Notes: generated by a model not told the origin, from the sequence alone. DNA of 64,000 nucleotides from Alistipes sp. (GCA_017936685.1 JAGBFA010000004.1:62001-126000); one strand, 5' to 3'; counted from the first letter of the stretch, positions 8,378 to 16,414 are shown. Numbers and translations are program-made.

Positions 8378-9436
8378 TTAGAATTCGATATCCTGCGGCG
8401 GAACGATACGCCAGCCGTTGATATAGACCTTGGCTCTGGCCCACGTTCCGTTCTCGATAAAAAACATCATGGTATAGTCGTCGCAGCGGTCGAGGTACTC
8501 CTGATCCGAGTCGGCGTTATGATATTTACCCTTGACCATCAGCAGGTAGCGTATGAGGTTGATGCGTATTACATCTTCGCCATCGCTGTTGCGCACCACC
8601 AATCTCGGGGTGCGGCCGGCCATAAGCCGTCCGGTAGTCAGTTCGGCAAGCAGTCCGTTGGCCTCGGTCTGCACACGGGTGCAGGCGCGCTGTGTCTGCC
8701 GGTCGTTCTCATCGAAAGAGGCCGAAGTAAGTTCGGTCGACCACGGGCGGTAGTCGAACACCGTTTCGGAGATGACACGGTTGCGGTAGTCCATCTCGTT
8801 GTTCGCCGCCTCGACGGCAAACGAGAACTCGTCGAGTCCCACGGGCGAGCCGTCCATGTTTTGCAGCAGTACGCTCAGATGTTTGGTGTCGCGCGTCAGG
8901 TAGACGGGAGCGATATCCACGGTGCCGTAGGTATCGGAGAAATCGACATCGGCGGCCATGCCGTGATACAGAGGCGTGATGTCGCGGTCGCTGTACTGCC
9001 GCGGCATGTCGCCTTGCAGGGGCAGCACCGCACCCAGATCGCCGATGGCCGAAGGGGTCTGGCCGCCTCCTATGACAAAGGAGGAGGCACCCTCTATCGA
9101 AGATTCGCCTTCGCACCAGGCCAGCAGGTCGTATCTGCCGGGCCGCACGTCCACTTCGATGAAAAAGTCATTCTCTTCGGAGGGCTGGCGGTCGACGATG
9201 CGCTCGGCGACAAGCCGTCCCTGTTTGTCGAATACGTACAGATGCACACTCACCACCTGCGAAGCGAAAGCATCTGCCCCGAGCATGTTTTTCGTGTAGC
9301 GGAAGCCCACGCGATAGTGCACCGAGCAGTCGCCCTCGTCATCGTAGATGGTCGAATCGCACGACACGGCGGCGAAGGCAATCGCTGCAAGCAATATGCA
9401 CGTGCGGCAGATACTGCGTAATTCTGACATTGCCAT
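8378..9436 (-). CDS. FimB/Mfa2-family fimbrial anchor lipoprotein (first copy)
   Basis: From ATG 9436 (MAMSELRS) the product is 352 residues. Its signal peptide ends in a lipobox (AFAAVSC), and the mature N-terminus has the Mfa2/FimB signature DDEGDCSVHYRVGFRYTKN. Beta segments such as VVSVHLYVFDKQGRLV and GRYDLLAWCEG follow, and the chain ends VYINGWRIVPPQDIEF, similar to the end of the Mfa1-type subunit upstream (VLSWRIVPAQEVEL). The frame stays open to 9661, but that extension carries no signal sequence and includes terminator-adjacent DNA, so 9436 is preferred. It is the third-to-last gene of the fimbrial operon. Confidence 0.8.
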   Translation of the reverse strand: MAMSELRSICRTCILLAAIAFAAVSCDSTIYDDEGDCSVHYRVGFRYTKNMLGADAFASQVVSVHLYVFDKQGRLVAERIVDRQPSEENDFFIEVDVRPGRYDLLAWCEGESSIEGASSFVIGGGQTPSAIGDLGAVLPLQGDMPRQYSDRDITPLYHGMAADVDFSDTYGTVDIAPVYLTRDTKHLSVLLQNMDGSPVGLDEFSFAVEAANNEMDYRNRVISETVFDYRPWSTELTSASFDENDRQTQRACTRVQTEANGLLAELTTGRLMAGRTPRLVVRNSDGEDVIRINLIRYLLMVKGKYHNADSDQEYLDRCDDYTMMFFIENGTWARAKVYINGWRIVPPQDIEF

Positions 9437-9673
9437 AGCGTTATCTTTTTTATTCTTTCCTTTTATATGCGGAGGATCGCCCCGAAAGGCAATCTCGTTG
9501 TTTTCAGTTTCGGTGGAAGGCGCAATACATTCGGCCTTCATGTCCATGTGTTTCGCCGCAATCATACCCCTGCGGCTCGGGTTCTTCCACGGAGGCATCG
9601 GCTCTCTGCGGAGAGATATGTGCGGCGGCACGCAGACCGACGCGGCCTTATGCCTGCACAAACATTCTCGAAT

Positions 9674-9733
9674 GAAAAAGAGAGAACGGCGGCAGCCCCG
9701 AAGCGGTCACACATGAGGGGTGTGCCGCCGTTC
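9674..9733 (-). terminator. Hairpin terminator between Mfa1-type gene and first anchor gene
   Basis: On the minus strand GAACGGCGGCA pairs with TGCCGCCGTTC (arms at 9723-9733 and 9684-9694) and is followed by CTCTTTTTC. Partial termination here would make the major subunit more abundant than the anchors, as fimbrial stoichiometry requires. The rest of 9437-9778 shows no other supported feature. Confidence 0.6.
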
Positions 9734-9739
9734 TTGGTC

Positions 9740-9779
9740 ATCTTCTGCGGCCTAAGCCCGAGCCTCGGCCGCAGAAGAT
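9740..9779 (-). terminator. Strong hairpin at Mfa1-type gene stop
   Basis: ATCTTCTGCGGCC and GGCCGCAGAAGAT form a perfect 13-bp stem around a 14-nt loop. It overlaps the first base of the stop triplet (9779-9781). There is no U-run, so it may protect the upstream mRNA from 3' decay rather than terminate. Confidence 0.5.
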
Positions 9780-11758
9780 CAGAGTTCCACCTCCTGGGCG
9801 GGCACGATACGCCAGCTCAGAACGTTCAGACGCGCCGAGATCTCATAGTTCACCTCTTCTACGGGAGGTACGATCGGCTGAATCTTGTCGCGCAGAGCGA
9901 TAGCCAGACCCGAGATCTTGGTTACGTTGACGGTGTAGGTATGGTTGCGCACGATGCCGAACGATCCGGGAGGACACTTCGTAAAGTCGTATTTATTGCC
10001 TTTGGCTGTCTCCTTGGCACCGTCCACATACTTACCGGTCGTCTCGTCGTAAATACCCAGATGCTCGACGGGGATATTGAAGTATCCGATGCCGTCGCCG
10101 TACTTGGTCGCATAACCGGCAGAGAGCAGATCGGAATTGACACGGTTGATGTTGGTGGCCGTGATCCTCACATAACGGTTGTTTTCGGCCTGCGTCGCAT
10201 CATAGAAATAGAGCTCGGGCAGGTTGTCGGCATCTAATTGGAGAGCCACATGACGTCCGGCCACCGTGGTGTTCTTTATAGCGCGCACCGCCTGCGAGGG
10301 GTGTTCTACGACAAAGCCGTTCGTGTTGCGATATGCCTCATAGGTATTAGTACCGGTCTTTTGAAGAACCACGTTCTGATTGTCGACCATGGCCTGAGTG
10401 ATGTTCGACTCGAAATAGAGGTTATATTTATTGTTGGTCTTGCCATAGAGATAGAACGACGGCTGACCTGCGGGCACCTCTGCCGCAGTGGCACCGGTCT
10501 TTTCAAGCTGATAGTGGCCTACGATAACCACCGACGGAAGTGTTGCCAACGGATTATAGCCTTTGGTATCGGTGGTCTTCCAGCCCCACGCGCCCGAAGA
10601 TGTGGTCGTTTCGCGTGCATAAAACACCTTGTTGAAACCGTTTGTTGCGTCCCACTGGATCGACTCTTGAAGGGGATTGCCGCCGCCAATCTCACTCTCC
10701 ACGATCTGCTTATAATTGAAGTAGTGCAGATCGAACGGATATCCGGCCTTGCCTGCGCCGTAATCGTTGTTCGGAGCGATATCGGTGATGTCGTCCGAGA
10801 CTTTCGGATACTTGTTGGTGTAGTACGAAGGCGAACATGCCCAATAGCTGCGGAACTTATCCGACTCATTCCACCACGTCTTATTGTCGAAGTGAGTCAG
10901 AATGGCATTGTAGGTAGGATCGTAGTTCGCTGTACCGTCGGCACCTATAAGGCCGTATCTCTTGACGGCATAGATGCTCTGGTCGATTACGTTCGGTCGC
11001 CAGTACTCGGGAACGAAAGTCAGGGTGTAACCGTTCACATCGGCCGTATTGGACTCAATGCTGCCCACTGCCATATTCAGTTGCATTCGAGAGGCATAAC
11101 GCTCGACATAAATATCGACCACATGCTCCTCGCGCGTAGCGGCCTCCTCAGTGGGATACAGCTGGTTCGTGGCAATGGGAGTGGCAAACAGTCGGACATT
11201 GGTCTGACCCTGAGGCGAAGTACCGTAGTACACCGAGTTGCTCATGGGGAAATATCCGGTCGTCGTAACCACCGCGTCGCGCGTGATCTCCTCGACATCG
11301 TCCATGCTCGTCGTTTTCAGATCCGCCGAGTTTATCGGATTGACGAAACACATCACATAGGCGGGGAGATTGTCTCCCTGCGAGAGTGCCACGGGAATGG
11401 TCGACTTCCAGATGCGGCCTATATGTCCGGTTCCGTCGGTAAAGCCGTCCGATGTGTCATTGGTCTCGAAAGACATGTCGTGCGCCTGTCCGGTGGGAAT
11501 GCCGTTGGCATCATAAAACACGAATGTCATGTTCTTGATGAAGTTCTCTTTGTCGGTGCCTTGATCGAAATCTTTATCGTCGGTAGCACGCGTTCCCACG
11601 CTTTGCGGGCTGACGATGGCTACGTTAAGATAACGCATCTGATCATGGTCGACAATCTCCGGATTCGGGATATCATTCGACAAGTCGTCCGTACAACCTG
11701 CCAGTAATCCCAGCGACAGTGCCAGTGCGGCACTCAATAACAGATTACTTTTTTTCAT
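9779..11758 (-). CDS. Mfa1-family major fimbrial subunit (fimbrillin)
   Basis: A 659-residue lipoprotein precursor with signal MKKSNLLLSAALALSLGL and lipobox LAGC (Cys 22). The mature start contains NVAIVSPQSVGTRATDDKDF, resembling the Mfa1/FimA N-terminal region where an Arg-specific protease frees the donor strand. The line NMTFVFYDANGIPTG is typical of the Mfa1 N-domain. The C-terminus ends ARLNVLSWRIVPAQEVEL, suited to strand exchange. By family knowledge it is exported as a lipoprotein, cleaved and polymerised on the cell surface. It lies 47 nt after the DUF3868 gene, with a weak internal -7-like box (TAGGTTTG, 11796-11803 minus) upstream. Confidence 0.85.
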   Translation of the reverse strand: MKKSNLLLSAALALSLGLLAGCTDDLSNDIPNPEIVDHDQMRYLNVAIVSPQSVGTRATDDKDFDQGTDKENFIKNMTFVFYDANGIPTGQAHDMSFETNDTSDGFTDGTGHIGRIWKSTIPVALSQGDNLPAYVMCFVNPINSADLKTTSMDDVEEITRDAVVTTTGYFPMSNSVYYGTSPQGQTNVRLFATPIATNQLYPTEEAATREEHVVDIYVERYASRMQLNMAVGSIESNTADVNGYTLTFVPEYWRPNVIDQSIYAVKRYGLIGADGTANYDPTYNAILTHFDNKTWWNESDKFRSYWACSPSYYTNKYPKVSDDITDIAPNNDYGAGKAGYPFDLHYFNYKQIVESEIGGGNPLQESIQWDATNGFNKVFYARETTTSSGAWGWKTTDTKGYNPLATLPSVVIVGHYQLEKTGATAAEVPAGQPSFYLYGKTNNKYNLYFESNITQAMVDNQNVVLQKTGTNTYEAYRNTNGFVVEHPSQAVRAIKNTTVAGRHVALQLDADNLPELYFYDATQAENNRYVRITATNINRVNSDLLSAGYATKYGDGIGYFNIPVEHLGIYDETTGKYVDGAKETAKGNKYDFTKCPPGSFGIVRNHTYTVNVTKISGLAIALRDKIQPIVPPVEEVNYEISARLNVLSWRIVPAQEVEL

Positions 11759-11805
11759 GATGATTGATTTTAAATGGTTATTAACAATTTATATCCAAAC
11801 CTATG

Positions 11806-13248
11806 TCACTTCTGCCCAATGAGTCCCATCTCGCGCAGCTGTGCGGCGGCCTCCGCGGCCTGAACGATGCCCGCCTCCGATGCCTGACCGAACAGACCGG
11901 CTGCCAGAGCATAATCGCCTCGCTTGGCTGCAAGTATGCCGCGGGCGTAAACCGCTTCGGGCGTATCGCCCGCCTTCGACAGATAGCCGGCGGCACGCTC
12001 CAACTCGCCTCGGCCGAGGGCGATGTTTGCAGCGTTGAGATTGGCCACCGCATCGTCGGGATACATGCGCACGGCCACTTCGAACACCTCGCAGTATTCG
12101 TCCGACCCGGGTTCGAGGCTCTGTGCCACGATATTCATCTCGTGCAGGCTCAGCTTCTGCGGCGCACTCTTCATCACCGCCTTGATCTCTTCGACATCGG
12201 CGTAGGAGCGTATGACATACTCAACGGCATAGTCGGAGTGGCGCAGGCCGGGATAGACGTTGTCGAGCAGGAAGCGGTATTGCTCCGGGCAGGTCGTTTT
12301 GAGCCTCCACTCGCGGGCATCGGGCGCAAGGTCGGTCATGTCGATGATGGATAGTATCTCCTGCTTGCAGGCTATCTCCGACTTTGCCACGTAGCGGCGC
12401 AGGCTGTCCCAGTCTTCGGCCACCCACGTCGTCCGCATGACCGAGGGGTCGAACGTGTAGAGTCCGCGCAGGTAGTCGGCCAGAGCCTTTGTACGGCCTT
12501 TGGCCAAACGCTCGTTGTTGTCATACGGGCCTTCGGGCGAGGCGAAACCCTCGATCGAGACCGAGACGATGCGTATGTCGGCATCGCTGCGCAGCGTATC
12601 GATGGTATTGCGTATCTTTTGCAGCTCTTCGGGATTGCGGCGGTAGCCGGTCTGTATCTCGGTGCGGTTGACCGGAAAGTCGATATAGGCCGACCCGCGG
12701 GCATTGCGTATCTTCTCCAACTCGGCCGACGGGGTTACGAACAGATAGGCGGGGCTGAACACCTTTTCCGTGAAATCGAGCGAGGCGAGACGGTAGCTGC
12801 GCGAAGATGCGGACGTGACACCGCACTCGCACTCCTGCTCCTCCAAAGAGAGCACGGCAGTCTCTATCCACGGCTCGTATGGCACCACGGCCGAATAATC
12901 GACCGTCTTGCCCGTGCGGCACAGAAGGGCATCGTCCGGCAGATCGCCGTGGCGCAGGTTCTGTATATAACGGTTGCGTCCCGCCACCACCACGCGCGGG
13001 AGTTCTATCCGAGAGTCTTCCGCCGAGAGCACCGGAACATAGGTGATTTCGCGGTCGGATTTGAGCTTCAATGAAGTGAAGTCGAGCTGCATCGTTACGA
13101 GAAGATTGTTCGCCGAGCGTTCCACATCGAACGACTCGACATGCGGAGCCGCGTCCGACCGCGCTGCCTCGGGGGCGATCGGAGCAGATGCCGCTGCCGT
13201 GGTTGTCAGCAGCATGAGGGCGGCTATCGATAGTATCTGTAACTTCAT
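11806..13248 (-). CDS. DUF3868 fimbrial-locus protein with OmpA-like region
   Basis: A 480-residue secreted protein with a signal peptide (MKLQILSIAALMLLTTTAAA). It has an N-terminal beta-rich DUF3868-like domain (DREITYVPVLSAEDSRIELP; GRNRYIQNLRHG) and an OmpA-like alpha/beta segment (VSIEGFASPEGPYDNNERLA, about residues 228-250). A helical TPR-like C-terminus follows (AVRMYPDDAVANLNAANIAL; LERAAGYLSKAGDTPEAVYA). In Bacteroidales, DUF3868 and DUF3575 proteins are encoded beside Mfa-type fimbriae. The exact role is unknown; peptidoglycan or outer-membrane anchoring of the assembly site is a reasonable inference. Confidence 0.8.
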   Translation of the reverse strand: MKLQILSIAALMLLTTTAAASAPIAPEAARSDAAPHVESFDVERSANNLLVTMQLDFTSLKLKSDREITYVPVLSAEDSRIELPRVVVAGRNRYIQNLRHGDLPDDALLCRTGKTVDYSAVVPYEPWIETAVLSLEEQECECGVTSASSRSYRLASLDFTEKVFSPAYLFVTPSAELEKIRNARGSAYIDFPVNRTEIQTGYRRNPEELQKIRNTIDTLRSDADIRIVSVSIEGFASPEGPYDNNERLAKGRTKALADYLRGLYTFDPSVMRTTWVAEDWDSLRRYVAKSEIACKQEILSIIDMTDLAPDAREWRLKTTCPEQYRFLLDNVYPGLRHSDYAVEYVIRSYADVEEIKAVMKSAPQKLSLHEMNIVAQSLEPGSDEYCEVFEVAVRMYPDDAVANLNAANIALGRGELERAAGYLSKAGDTPEAVYARGILAAKRGDYALAAGLFGQASEAGIVQAAEAAAQLREMGLIGQK

Positions 13249-13281
13249 ACGGGTGTGATTGTATATTGGAGTGTTGATGAT

Positions 13282-13863
13282 TTAGAATACATATACGAGA
13301 TTGACGGCTGCTTTCGTGGGGCCTACGTAGTTGTGATGCCCCTCGCCGGTACGGCGGCCGCAGCCGACGCACTCGAAACGGTCGAAGCGGGTGTATATCC
13401 AGCCCAAGCCCAATTCGGCCTCCAAATTCCAGTGCCTGCCCAGCAGCCAGCTGTAACCGTAGGCTATGCCCAGACCGCCGAACCAGCCTTGGTAGCGGTT
13501 GTTCCTGAGATTGGAGAAATCGGTGCCGAGGAACTTGAAGCCGAGGTCGATATGACCCACGTTGCACTGTCCTCCCAGAGCATGAATACCCAGAAAATGA
13601 CCGCCCATTGCCTCGCAGAACCAATAGCGCGCCTCGGGTTGCACCAGCCAGTGCTTCCACTTGCGGCCGTGCGACAATGTCCATGCGTTGAGCTGACCGC
13701 TGACATCTAACGACCACCTCGGCGCGACTCTTATCTCAATGCCGAGGTTCGGGCTGAAAAAAGCATCGGCGACCAGGTTCGTCTTTATGGCTACATCTTG
13801 GGCGCGTGCCGTTTGCAACGCACCGGTGACGACTATTGCCAGAAGTAAAATGATCCGCTTCAT
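13282..13863 (-). CDS. DUF3575 outer-membrane protein, first gene of fimbrial operon
   Basis: A 193-residue protein with a cleavable signal (MKRIILLLAIVVTGALQTARAQ), followed by the DUF3575 pattern: DVAIKTNLVADAFFSPNLGIEI, WSLDVSGQLNAWTL, QPEARYWFCEAMGGHFLGIH and YQGWFGGLGIAYGYSWLLG. It ends NLVYVF, as expected for a small outer-membrane barrel. It is the promoter-proximal gene: its ATG (13863) is 52 nt from the first inverted-repeat arm (13916-13935) of the invertible promoter segment. Expression of the operon should therefore depend on segment orientation. Confidence 0.85.
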   Translation of the reverse strand: MKRIILLLAIVVTGALQTARAQDVAIKTNLVADAFFSPNLGIEIRVAPRWSLDVSGQLNAWTLSHGRKWKHWLVQPEARYWFCEAMGGHFLGIHALGGQCNVGHIDLGFKFLGTDFSNLRNNRYQGWFGGLGIAYGYSWLLGRHWNLEAELGLGWIYTRFDRFECVGCGRRTGEGHHNYVGPTKAAVNLVYVF

Positions 13864-13915
13864 TATTCGTTGTACTTTATTCTTAATTTCCTGTAATATA
13901 ATTCCTCACTCTCTT

Positions 13916-14118
13916 TTCTCTTCGTAAGAGAGGTATTGTCGCACAAACAAGTTATAACAGGCTGAAAAACAAATAAAAACCGATCGTTTGCCGTGGTAGC
14001 CCGCCGAACATTCCATGTGACATATTCAAAGCGGCTGAAAAAAGCGATCTGTTTTTACGATTCGTTTTCAGTAAAATTTATAATTTTGCAGTCCCATATA
14101 CATCTCTTACGAAGAGAA
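13916..14118. other. Invertible promoter segment 1
   Basis: The arms are 13916-13935 (TTCTCTTCGTAAGAGAGGTA) and 14099-14118 (TACATCTCTTACGAAGAGAA). They are inverted copies with a perfect 16-bp core and one mismatch in 20. The 163 bp between them hold a promoter (-7 box TAATTTTG at 14081-14088, plus strand) and no gene. In this orientation the promoter points away from the fimbrial operon. Inversion would turn it towards the DUF3575 start about 50 nt beyond the arm. The adjacent tyrosine recombinase is the obvious candidate enzyme. Inversion itself is inferred. Confidence 0.8.
14081..14088 (+). promoter_or_regulatory. -7 box inside invertible segment 1
   Basis: TAATTTTG matches TAnnTTTG. The predicted start point is near 14095, before the right arm. 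The -33 region (GTTTTTAC / TTCGTTTTC, 14051-14069) is a poor match to TTTG. No TAnnTTTG box occurs on the other strand of the segment. Confidence 0.6.
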
Positions 14119-14217
14119 TTTAATTCCATTCAACATTTATTCCGTTTTCGGTACCTCTCTTTTCAAGAGAAGTAAACAGAGACATAAATCACATGTTGTC
14201 ATGATATTATATCGGCA

Positions 14218-14316
14218 CTACCGATACCTCTCGTCTGACACGCCGCGCACCATTTCACGCTTTTTCTTGTTTTTACGGGAAGAGCCGCCACCGCTGCCGC
14301 ACTTATGATTTTTCAT
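14218..14316 (-). CDS. Possible 32-residue basic peptide within invertible segment 2
   Basis: The frame from ATG 14316 begins MKNHKCGSGGGSSRKNKKRE and ends VRGVSDERYR before a TAG. It is rich in Lys, Arg, Gly and Ser and uses the GC-rich codons of the surrounding genes, unlike random sequence here. A GGAAAGG lies about 18 nt upstream. It could be a small DNA- or RNA-binding protein. No family is recognised and the only promoter seen in the segment faces the other way, so the call is tentative. Confidence 0.4.
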   Translation of the reverse strand: MKNHKCGSGGGSSRKNKKKREMVRGVSDERYR

Positions 14317-14388
14317 GTTTTTGTGTTTACAACACCTTTCCAGAAAAAAAAGAGGCTGATTGTTTTCTGTTTATATCCGTTTTTTTCA

Positions 14389-14396
14389 TAACTTTG
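14389..14396 (+). promoter_or_regulatory. -7 box inside invertible segment 2
   Basis: TAACTTTG is a good -7 match. TTTTCTG at 14363-14369, 19 nt upstream, is an imperfect -33. As sequenced it would transcribe rightward, antisense into the 3' end of the recombinase gene. Confidence 0.6.
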
Positions 14397-14538
14397 CCCT
14401 CGCAAATACTTCTCTTGAAAAGAAATATCCAATCTCGCATACAATGCCGGAATCATAAGTCAGAGATTCGCGCCGACAAAAGACAACCGCCGCAAACCGT
14501 CTCTTGGCAGAGTGTCTACGGCGTTAATCCTACGGCAA

Positions 14539-15747
14539 TTACAGTGATCTAAGAATAAGTCTGTTCGCCTTGTCCACTACCGAAGTGTCCAAAGAGGCGA
14601 GATAGATGCGCGTGGTGGTCTCCGAGTCGTGTCCCATCGCCTCGCTGATGGTGGCGATCGGAATGTTCTTGCTTTTTGCAATGCTCGCCCAGCCATGACG
14701 GGCGACGTATGTCGTCAGCGGAATGAGCAGTCCCAACCGTTCGCCTATTTTTTTCAGATTCCGGTTTATCCGGTGCGCCTGGCTCTTGTACTGCCGTCTT
14801 TCATCTTTGCCGTTGCTTTTGATCATAGGGAGCATATAGGGCGAACCCGTCGTGTCGTACTTGTCGACAAGCTCCTGCATGGGTTTCTCCCATTTAACCA
14901 GCAAACGCTGGTTGGTCTTGTGCCGGCGATATGACAGGATCCCGTTCTTCAAATCCTTCTTCTTCAAGAACGCCATGTCGACGAACGACATTCCCCGCGT
15001 ATAGAACGAGAACATGAAGATGTCTCTGGCGTAATCCATTGCCGGACACAGGCTCAGATCCATGTCCCGTATCCGGCGTATGACACTCAGCGGCACGGCG
15101 CGCTTGACCGTCTTGTCGATTCCGGTATAGACATGCTTGAACGGATAACGCTGTACGGTCAGATCCTTGTCAACGGCACGGTTGTAAATCGCCCGAAGAT
15201 TGCGCATATAAAACGATATGCTGTTAGGGCAGATGCCCATCGATTTGAGATATGCCTCGTATGCCGTCATTTGCGCCGAGTCCAGCTCGTCGAGCAAAAT
15301 GTCCCGTTCATGCCTGAATCGCGCGAAGCTGTTGACCGCGGAGACGTAGGTGTCGGCAGTGCACCCTCTTCCGATCAGCCGCAGCTCTCCGACAAGAGCC
15401 CGTGCAAAGGATATGAAACTGCGGCTGCCTGCCGGAGAAAGATATTTTCTCACGACATCTGCCGCCGTATAGGTGTCGTCGGATCTTTCCAGAAGCGAGA
15501 CGATGCCCCTGAGCCGCCGCGTATCCTCACGGAGCGCATCGTCGGTCCGGGTCAGATAGGCAAGCCGGCCCTGCTCGCAGCCGGGAGGAAAGTGCACGGA
15601 CATGCCTGCGGCATTCCACTCGTGCGAAAATACTTTGTAGCCTGTCGCTATCTGCCTTACGACCCGATGACGGGTTACAAGAAAAATAATGCTGCCCGGA
15701 CGTCCCGCGACGGTCGACGGGCGCAGCTTCGTTTTAACTGTGGTCAT
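14539..15747 (-). CDS. Tyrosine-type site-specific recombinase (probable promoter invertase)
   Basis: A 402-residue protein from ATG 15747 (MTTVKTKLRPSTVAG). It has the usual Bacteroidetes integrase layout: an N-terminal beta arm-binding part, a SAM-like helical core-binding domain (SFISFARALVGELRLIGR ... AYLKSMGICPNSISFYMRNL) and a catalytic domain. Catalytic residues visible are Arg 251 (FYTRGMSF), Arg 350 with His 351 (YVARHGWAS), His 373 (MGHDSE) and Tyr 382 (TRIYLASLD). Its 3' end is 115 nt from segment 2. Relatives in Bacteroidales invert neighbouring promoters for surface structures, so it is the likely switch enzyme for the fimbrial operon. Confidence 0.9.
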   Translation of the reverse strand: MTTVKTKLRPSTVAGRPGSIIFLVTRHRVVRQIATGYKVFSHEWNAAGMSVHFPPGCEQGRLAYLTRTDDALREDTRRLRGIVSLLERSDDTYTAADVVRKYLSPAGSRSFISFARALVGELRLIGRGCTADTYVSAVNSFARFRHERDILLDELDSAQMTAYEAYLKSMGICPNSISFYMRNLRAIYNRAVDKDLTVQRYPFKHVYTGIDKTVKRAVPLSVIRRIRDMDLSLCPAMDYARDIFMFSFYTRGMSFVDMAFLKKKDLKNGILSYRRHKTNQRLLVKWEKPMQELVDKYDTTGSPYMLPMIKSNGKDERRQYKSQAHRINRNLKKIGERLGLLIPLTTYVARHGWASIAKSKNIPIATISEAMGHDSETTTRIYLASLDTSVVDKANRLILRSL

Positions 15748-15892
15748 ACTTACACTGTTTTTAATTGATAAAGTTTCATGCCTGCTTCGACGCATGGCAC
15801 AAAAAAACAGCTGTAAGATACTACGATCGTCCGATGCGACGACATGACTGCCGTGCGGTTTGAATTATCGGCGCGGGAGTCCCTCCCTCCTA

Positions 15893-16292
15893 AATGTCAC
15901 TCCGAGGGAGGGGGCTTTTGTCGCGCGATTGATCGCGCTCCATGCGGGGCGCGGCAGGCTTCGTTTCGCGTCCCGAGGTGGGGCATTGGCAGGCGGTCTG
16001 TCACTCCGAGCGAAGTGTAACGTAGCGAAGAATCTGTGGAAGACAAAACTTGTGTTTCTGTCACTCCGAGGGAGGGCGCATGCCCGACCGTGGGAGTCTC
16101 GCGGGCGGGAGAGTGTTTGCCTCACAGGGATTTGTCGCGCAACAGAGATTCTCACGTCGCGATTTGCAATCGCTCCTCAGAATGACAGGACGCGTGTTTT
16201 TGTCTATCCCGTACATCGACCCCAACCAGATTCTTCGCTATCGCTCAGAATGACAACATAGTGGAAATAGTCTCCAAAGAATTATGCGCCAC
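15893..16292. repeat. Composite intergenic repeat array C
   Basis: No gene is supported in 15748-16414. The modules in order are: a hairpin block (GGCTTTTGTCGCGCGATTGATCGCGC, 15918-15941); a TGTCACTCCGAGCGAAG...GAAGAATCTG unit (16000-16036); a TGTCACTCCGAGGGAGG...GTGGGAGTCTCGC unit whose partner AGAGATTCTCACGTCGC...CTCCTCAGAATGACAGG spans about 16058-16190; a CCAACCAGATTCTTCGC unit (16212-16255); and a linker (16262-16292) into hairpin element P2. The order matches array A at 190-591. Confidence 0.8.
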
Positions 16293-16413
16293 TTTTTCGT
16301 CAAAAGCGGTATTATACAACGCAAACGAAAAGTGCCCGGACAGGTTGTACTGATCGTACTACCTGTTCGGGCAATTGAGTGCGCGGCAGCAGAATGCCGC
16401 TTTTCACGAAAAA
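16293..16413. repeat. Hairpin element copy P2, abutting response-regulator stop
   Basis: The outer arms are TTTTTCGTCAAAAGCGG (16293-16309) and CCGCTTTTCACGAAAAA (16397-16413). The inner stem is GGACAGGTTGTAC...GTACTACCTGTTC. Read on the minus strand, the response-regulator gene ends TTTTTTCGTGA and one base later the element arm starts with TTTTTCGT again, so the stop codon sits inside a duplicate of the arm end. Confidence 0.9.
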
Positions 16414-16414
16414 G

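Larger units (their letters stand above)
14158..14423. other. Invertible promoter segment 2
   Basis: The arms are 14158-14174 (TCTTTTCAAGAGAAGTA) and 14407-14423 (TACTTCTCTTGAAAAGA), a perfect 17-bp inverted pair. They share the CTCTT...AAGAG architecture of segment 1 but have a different centre (TTCA instead of ACG). The segment contains a plus-strand promoter (-7 TAACTTTG, 14389-14396) and a 32-codon minus-strand frame (14218-14316). Inversion would place the promoter about 20-35 nt inside the left arm, firing leftward through segment 1 towards the fimbrial operon. Confidence 0.75.

Noticed and set aside
9437..9661. 75-residue upstream extension of the first Mfa2-like gene
   Set aside because: It would place the signal peptide internally; MAMSELRS at 9436 directly precedes it.
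11796..11803. TAGGTTTG as a separate promoter for the Mfa1-type subunit
   Set aside because: No -33 box at 19-21 nt. It is mentioned as a weak possibility only; if active it would bypass the invertible switch, so it should be tested.
14223..14240. TACCTCTCGTCTGACA looked like a further recombinase half-site within segment 2
   Set aside because: Only the first eight bases match, the symmetrical AAGAG half is missing, and the sequence is covered by the 32-codon frame.
15780..15800. Start of the recombinase at 15795
   Set aside because: The first 16 residues (MRRSRHETLSIK...) are not typical; MTTVKTKLRPSTV at 15747 matches the usual N-terminus of the family.
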